Assembly: GCF_043951855.1 (NCBI RefSeq)
Contig: NZ_JBINJW010000009.1
Span: forward strand, 1 to 64,000
Length of the DNA stretch: 64,000 nucleotides
Direction: 5' to 3'
DNA from: Proteiniclasticum sp043951855
GTDB lineage: Bacteria; Bacillota; Clostridia; Clostridiales; Clostridiaceae
The position numbers and the translations under genes are program-made. Position 1 is the first letter of the stretch. Each line of letters begins with the position of its first letter. The notes under the pieces were generated by a model. It was not told the origin of the DNA, made no database searches, and saw only the letters and a program-made list of their open reading frames with translations. Below are positions 60,366 to 64,000 of the stretch, piece by piece.

Positions 60366-61067
60366 ATGGATATCAGTTCAAGATTGATCAAGATTGTAGA
60401 GATGGTTCCCATGAGCGATACGGTGGCTGATATTGGAACAGACCACGGATACGTGCTAATTGAGCTTCTAAAGCGAAAGAAAATCAAGAGAGGCATTGCT
60501 TCTGACAACAAAGAGATGCCCCTAGAGAAGGCTAGAAAGAATGCTGTAGCAGAGAATGTCGAGAATTCAATGGATTTCAGATTAGGCAGCGGTTTTAAGA
60601 CGTTAAAAGAGGGCGAAGTCAACGGTGCAGTTATCGCAGGAATGGGTGGAATCCTCATAAGGGAACTGCTGGAAAATGATATGGATGTTATAAAACACCT
60701 GGATTTCATATTGCTGCAGCCGGCGCAGAATCCTGAGATACTCAGAAAGTATCTATATCAGCACCACTATAGGATATTAGAGGAAGAACTGGTGCGGGAA
60801 GACCGAAGGTTTTATGAATATCTGATGGTGAAATATGATCCTGTTGAATCAGAACCCCTGGTAAACCATCTGGATTATGTGGTAGGAGATTTACTACTCA
60901 AGAAGCAGCATCCTTTACTGAAAGATTACCTTACAAGTAAGATAAAGGAACTAGAGGAAATAAAAGAAAAAATCAATCTGACTTCAGTGAATGCGAAAAG
61001 GAAGAGTGATGATATCATTCTGAAAATTAAGGAGCTAAGGAGTGTAAGAGATGGTAGTGATGGTTAA
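60366..61067 (+). CDS. trmK: tRNA (adenine22-N1)-methyltransferase
   Basis: TrmK (233 aa) methylates N1 of A22 in tRNAs with S-adenosylmethionine. Motif I VADIGTDHGYVLIELL (residues 20-35), the N-x-x-P-like catalytic region LQPAQNPEILRKYL near 120-133 and a C-terminal coiled-coil helix are typical of the YqfN/TrmK family. No good ribosome binding site precedes the ATG: the upstream bases belong to the tnpB element end (GAGTAGCAGACAGC). It overlaps the nif3-like gene by 17 bp, the usual pairing. Confidence 0.92.
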   Translation: MDISSRLIKIVEMVPMSDTVADIGTDHGYVLIELLKRKKIKRGIASDNKEMPLEKARKNAVAENVENSMDFRLGSGFKTLKEGEVNGAVIAGMGGILIRELLENDMDVIKHLDFILLQPAQNPEILRKYLYQHHYRILEEELVREDRRFYEYLMVKYDPVESEPLVNHLDYVVGDLLLKKQHPLLKDYLTSKIKELEEIKEKINLTSVNAKRKSDDIILKIKELRSVRDGSDG

Positions 61068-61851
61068 GGAATTTATGAAACTGATTGAGTCACATGCTCC
61101 GGTTTCATATAAGGAAGAATATGATAATGTCGGACTTATGGTTGGAGACAGTAGAGCTGAAATCAGAGGAATTCTGTTTTCCATGGATACGACGATGGAA
61201 GTGATACAGGAAGCGAGAGAGAATGATGCGAATCTCATCGTATCTCATCACCCTTTGCTGTTCATGAAGCCCAAGTCGATCACTACAAATACGCTGCAAG
61301 GCAGAAAAATAATTGAACTCATTAAAAATGACATCAATGTATATGCCGCTCATACGAATCTGGATTCAGTAAAAGATGGGATGAATGATACCATTGTAAG
61401 GATGTTTGATTATCTGGATTTCGATATCATCGAACAGTGTCCTTTTGATTTTGATTCTGGTATAGGACGAATCGTATATCTGAGAAGGTCAGTCAAATTG
61501 TCGGATTTCATCAGTAAGACCAAGAAAGTTCTAGGTGTTGAAACGATACGTTATACAGGTGATCTTGACCAGCAGATCAGAAGAGTTGCAATAATCAATG
61601 GCAGCGGTCAAAGTTATTTTAAAAAGGCCATCGCTGAAGGTGCTGATTGCATCCTGACAGGGGATACCACTTATCATAATGTGCAGGAGCTCGAAGAAAT
61701 GGGCATTGCGGTTGTGGACCCGGGACACTATCATTCAGAGAAACTGGTCTATTATACTATCATGGAAAGAATGGCAAAGGAATTCAGAGCGAACTGTGAT
61801 GTTCCCGTATATTTCAGTAAAAAAGAAAAGGATCCCTATAATTTCATATAA
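61051..61851 (+). CDS. Nif3-like dinuclear metal-centre protein
   Basis: A 266-residue member of the Nif3/YqfO family that forms a hexameric toroid with a two-metal site. Metal-binding residues appear in IVSHHPLLF near residues 64-72, AAHTNLDSVKDGMND near 95-109 and the C-terminal DPGHYHSE near 225-232. The family is sometimes proposed as GTP cyclohydrolase-like, but the role is unsettled. AAGGAGTG precedes the ATG inside trmK. A weak hairpin follows, then rnpB. Confidence 0.93.
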   Translation: MVVMVKEFMKLIESHAPVSYKEEYDNVGLMVGDSRAEIRGILFSMDTTMEVIQEARENDANLIVSHHPLLFMKPKSITTNTLQGRKIIELIKNDINVYAAHTNLDSVKDGMNDTIVRMFDYLDFDIIEQCPFDFDSGIGRIVYLRRSVKLSDFISKTKKVLGVETIRYTGDLDQQIRRVAIINGSGQSYFKKAIAEGADCILTGDTTYHNVQELEEMGIAVVDPGHYHSEKLVYYTIMERMAKEFRANCDVPVYFSKKEKDPYNFI

Positions 61852-61893
61852 ATACTGGAATGGAGAAGAAGCAAGATGCCTCTTCTCCTTTGG

Positions 61894-61922
61894 TTTACAA
61901 AAATCACATATTCTGCTATTAT
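61894..61922 (+). promoter_or_regulatory. rnpB promoter
   Basis: TTTACA (61894-61899), 17-bp spacer and TATTAT (61917-61922), placing the start at about 61929, where the P1 stem of the RNase P RNA begins. Confidence 0.75.
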
Positions 61923-61927
61923 AAGTA

Positions 61928-62266
61928 AGCAAGTAAGTCAGATAATCGCTGCTGACATAAGTCAGGAGAGGAAAGTCCGAGCTTCATAGAGCAGGGTGCT
62001 GGGTAACTCCCAGTGAGGGTGACCTTAAGGAAAGTGCAACAGAGAGATACCGCCTCATTTATGAGGTAAGGGTGGAAAGGTGAGGTAAGAGCTCACCAGC
62101 GCATTGGTGACTTTGCGGCTATGTAAACCCCACTTGATGCAAGGCCGAATAGAGGGACATATAGGGGCTGCTCGTCCCGTCCCCGGGTGCGCCGCTTGAG
62201 CCATATAGAAATATATGGCCTAGACAGATGATTATCTAATACAGAACTCGGCTTATAGATTTGCTT
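61928..62266 (+). ncRNA. rnpB: RNase P RNA
   Basis: Catalytic RNA of ribonuclease P, about 340 nt, which matures tRNA 5' ends. The universally conserved blocks are present in order: GAGGAAAGTCCGAGCT near 61970, ACAGAGAGATACCGCC near 62040, GGTAAGGGTGGAAAGGTGAGG near 62083, and the 3' block TAGACAGATGATTATC followed by ACAGAACTCGGCTTAT near 62223-62256. The 5' AAGCAAG pairs with CTTGCTT-like sequence at the 3' end to form P1. A terminator follows. The overall layout is the bacterial type A-like form, judged by the P-region order; a fold is needed to confirm. Confidence 0.96.
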
Positions 62267-62280
62267 GCACCATTAAAAAC

Positions 62281-62306
62281 AGCCCTTTTACAGGGCTTTT
62301 TCTTTT
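62281..62306 (+). terminator. Terminator of rnpB
   Basis: AGCCCT / AGGGCT stem (62281-62286, 62292-62297) followed by TTTTTCTTTT. Confidence 0.9.
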
Positions 62307-62405
62307 GTGTAAAAAAGTGCATGTTCGCCTTTGGTTGGATCGAAACATATATTTACAATCAGATGAATCTGAATTACACATTGTATATACGGAAAAACAT
62401 AGAAT

Positions 62406-62691
62406 ATGATAAAAATATATTATGAACCTCCATGTGGATTTTCCTCAGGAGAAATTACTGATCTGGAATTCAAAGATCTATCGGTAGGAGATGAAGTAAC
62501 GCTGGAGCTGGAATCAGTGGAGAATAAGTACGCATTGACGTCCCGAGTACAGTCGTTAAAACAGGAGAAATAATAACAGCGCTTACATTTACGATTTTGA
62601 AGACAGCAAAGTGGATACACGTAATACAAGCGGATCAATACATGTTCAGATAGATCAGAAACGCGCAGGAAGAAAAGAAAGTTATTTCTAG
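62406..62691 (+). pseudogene. Small gene apparently broken by a frameshift
   Basis: An ATG-initiated 55-codon frame (62406-62573) reads MIKIYYEPPCGFSSGEITDL..., with DLSVGDEVTLELESVENKYA, and ends in TAA. In the +1 frame a second coding-like stretch continues to TAG at 62689-62691 (NSAYIYDFEDSKVDTRN, then IHVQIDQKRAGRKE). The two together look like one gene with a frameshift near 62573. There is no clear ribosome binding site. The family is not recognised. If the first part is a real gene on its own, it is a 55-residue protein. Confidence 0.4.
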
Positions 62692-62787
62692 TCGTTTCTG
62701 CTCTTAGTAACTCCTTTGTCATTCCTGAATCTATGCAGAATTGTATAATTAACACAATAGGAAAAGCAGTTGAGGGGGGAGGAAAGA

Positions 62788-63273
62788 ATGAAAAAAGGTT
62801 TATATTTTATACTTTTGATTGCAGTGGTCGCTGTGGGATATCTGATCTGGGATACAAACAAGCCGGTACAAGATGAACCGGAAAATGAGCATACCATAGA
62901 AAACGTGCAGTTCAGTGACGATATTCTGGTGGAAGAAGTCACTTTTGATTCAGAGAAGCAGAGCCTGAGATATGTGATGAAAAACAACACCGGGAAGACA
63001 CTGGAATACGGAGCCGTGTTTACCATTATGAAGTTAAGTGATGACAACGCTTTGATCGAGACAGATCTCACGGATGATCTTGCTTTTGATATGGCGCTTC
63101 GAACTGTTGAAGCAGGAGATACATTCAGTGATGAGGTGCTTTTCAATCTGTTTACAGAGCCCATTGATTCGGGAACATATTACATCATCAGAGAATACAG
63201 AGATTCCGAGGGGAATGAGCACATTCCCAGAGTTCACTTCATCAAGAATGGAGAAATTCAGCCAGGCAAGTGA
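62788..63273 (+). CDS. Membrane-anchored Ig-like domain protein
   Basis: A 161-residue protein with an N-terminal signal/anchor helix (residues 4-20, GLYFILLIAVVAVGYLIW) and no lipobox cysteine. The extracytoplasmic part resembles bacterial Ig-like domains of the Big_14 kind: VTFDSEKQSLRYVMKNNTGKTLEYGAVFTI near 50-79 and the C-terminal SGTYYIIREYRDSEGNEHIPRVHF. The function is unknown. GAGGGGGGAGGAAAG before the ATG is a strong site. It is monocistronic. Confidence 0.75.
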   Translation: MKKGLYFILLIAVVAVGYLIWDTNKPVQDEPENEHTIENVQFSDDILVEEVTFDSEKQSLRYVMKNNTGKTLEYGAVFTIMKLSDDNALIETDLTDDLAFDMALRTVEAGDTFSDEVLFNLFTEPIDSGTYYIIREYRDSEGNEHIPRVHFIKNGEIQPGK

Positions 63274-63302
63274 TAGGAAATGAAAACCCGGCATTACACA
63301 GC

Positions 63303-63349
63303 AGAAAGCACTTTATACCAGTTGATTTAACTGATGTAAAGTGCTTTCT
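63303..63349. terminator. Bidirectional terminator
   Basis: Thirteen-bp stem AGAAAGCACTTTA / TAAAGTGCTTTCT (63303-63315, 63337-63349) with an inner CAGTT/AACTG stem, between two convergent genes. Confidence 0.85.
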
Positions 63350-63363
63350 GTTTAAATATGAAT

Positions 63364-64000
63364 TTATCTGCGACTGGACCTTGCCATTCTTCTGTAGGTA
63401 TGTCTTCTTCCTCGCATAGTGATGGAAAGTCTCATGATGTTTTCAGGAGGGGTCATCCCTGATACACCGGCATCTCCTGTATGCTGGATATCAGCTCCTG
63501 CCATCTTGGACATTTGTGCCACGCTTTCAATGTAGGACTCCGTTGAACCTTCCTGACTGGTTCCGATGGTGGTCATGGCCAGAGCTCCCTGGTCATGAAT
63601 TGCATCGACGAATCCTTTTACAAGATCTACTGTAAAACCAGGAACAGTTCCTGGAGCTGGAATGAGAATAACATCTGCACCTGCAGAAACAAAGTTCTTT
63701 ATAGTGTCCAGGTCATAAATGTTTCCTGCACCTGCACCATGCATTTTTCCAGCTACAATCAGTGTATCCCCACCAAGTACTTTTCTGGCTCGTCTGATTC
63801 CTTCCAGAATACCTTCGCTGGTGACGCCTGTGCTTGGGTTTGCGGTAATCACGATATAGTCAAAACCGAGCTCTTTCACTTTTTCAAGATTTTTCTCGCT
63901 GCAGCGCAGTCCTTCAGGGTAGGTGCTTCCATCCGGAACAGGTTCTAGATTCACACCAAGAAATCTTCCGATGATCTTCTTGAAATCCTGAATATATTCC
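63364..64000 (-). CDS. TIM-barrel-type protein (DUF7916-like), 5' part outside window
   Basis: The 3' 212 codons of a minus-strand gene; the frame stays open to the window edge, so the start lies beyond 64000. The sequence has repeated beta-alpha units of a TIM barrel: ELGFDYIVITANPSTGVTS, GGDTLIVAGKMHGAGAG, AGADVILIPAPGTVPGFT and TTIGTSQEGSTESYI, ending in an Arg-rich tail. It resembles proteins labelled haloacid dehalogenase-like or DUF7916, but it is not a HAD fold and I do not know its reaction. The glycine and acidic positions suggest a phosphate- or metal-dependent lyase or aldolase-type enzyme. Confidence 0.65.
   Translation of the reverse strand, partial: EYIQDFKKIIGRFLGVNLEPVPDGSTYPEGLRCSEKNLEKVKELGFDYIVITANPSTGVTSEGILEGIRRARKVLGGDTLIVAGKMHGAGAGNIYDLDTIKNFVSAGADVILIPAPGTVPGFTVDLVKGFVDAIHDQGALAMTTIGTSQEGSTESYIESVAQMSKMAGADIQHTGDAGVSGMTPPENIMRLSITMRGRRHTYRRMARSSRR

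Noticed and set aside
62420..62755. 111-codon open frame on the minus strand after rnpB
   Set aside because: Antisense to the small plus-strand frames; Ser/Arg-rich shadow composition and no ribosome binding site.
1..64000. CRISPR arrays, tRNA or 16S/23S/5S genes, prophage
   Set aside because: No regularly spaced repeats, no tRNA cloverleaf arms with CCA-side motifs, no rRNA signature and no phage structural genes were recognised by eye.

Overview
The window looks like a chromosomal segment of a low-to-mid GC Gram-positive anaerobe of the Clostridia type. Support comes from the gene neighbourhoods: hrcA-grpE-dnaK-dnaJ-prmA-rsmE-mtaB, then a HIT protein, rpsU and yqeY; pgpH-ybeY-dgkA-cdd-era-recO; and dgt-dnaG-rpoD-trmK-nif3 followed by a bacterial type A-like RNase P RNA. 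Strong purine-rich ribosome binding sites, TTG/GTG starts, a CIRCE operator, pyruvate phosphate dikinase and a roughly 630-residue glutamine synthetase also fit. I cannot name a genus or species.

Layout. 1-5.4 kb: a cupin protein, an unknown protein, trmB with an overlapping small partner, and a minus-strand operon of a divergent Ppx/GppA-like protein, a DUF2156-like acyltransferase-fold protein and a thiol peroxidase. 5.5-18 kb: argS, a gamma-glutamyltransferase-like enzyme, a three-gene ABC-2 exporter, large glutamine synthetase, an arsenate-reductase-like protein, an FNR-type oxidoreductase behind a consensus promoter, a DUF5412-like protein and a glycogen debranching enzyme. 18-22.4 kb: a decayed reading frame, then minus-strand hpt overlapping a kinase-like/nuclease-like fusion, and a feoAB iron-uptake operon with its small Cys-rich partner and a Fur-type operator. 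22.5-26 kb: two HAD phosphatases (one beta-phosphoglucomutase), an RNase H-fold protein and a DUF4236 protein.

26.3-35.6 kb is the CIRCE-controlled heat-shock operon running into translation and RNA-modification genes. 35.6-37.6 kb holds a small membrane protein and a YhdH-type reductase where relatives usually carry yqfC-yqfD-phoH. 37.6-46.4 kb is the pgpH...recO block, a DUF4342 protein and ppdK. 46.4-47.9 kb is gene-poor and AT-rich. 47.9-53.9 kb is a complete peptide ABC importer operon ending in a 59-residue membrane protein. 54-63.3 kb is dgt-dnaG-rpoD, a membrane PH-like protein, a broken IS200/IS605-type tnpB with a structured 3' segment, trmK, nif3, rnpB, a broken small ORF and a small lipoprotein-like or anchored protein. 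The window ends inside a minus-strand TIM-barrel-type gene.

Most of the window is ordinary housekeeping chromosome. The points that merit a second look are the tnpB/omega-RNA-like remnant touching trmK, the kinase-nuclease fusion overlapping hpt, the single-cysteine thiol peroxidase, the divergent Ppx, the DgkA-PAP2 fusion with a changed acidic residue, the small membrane protein in the peptide-transporter operon, and several decayed reading frames. I did not find a convincing unknown multi-gene system, CRISPR array, prophage or tRNA gene.
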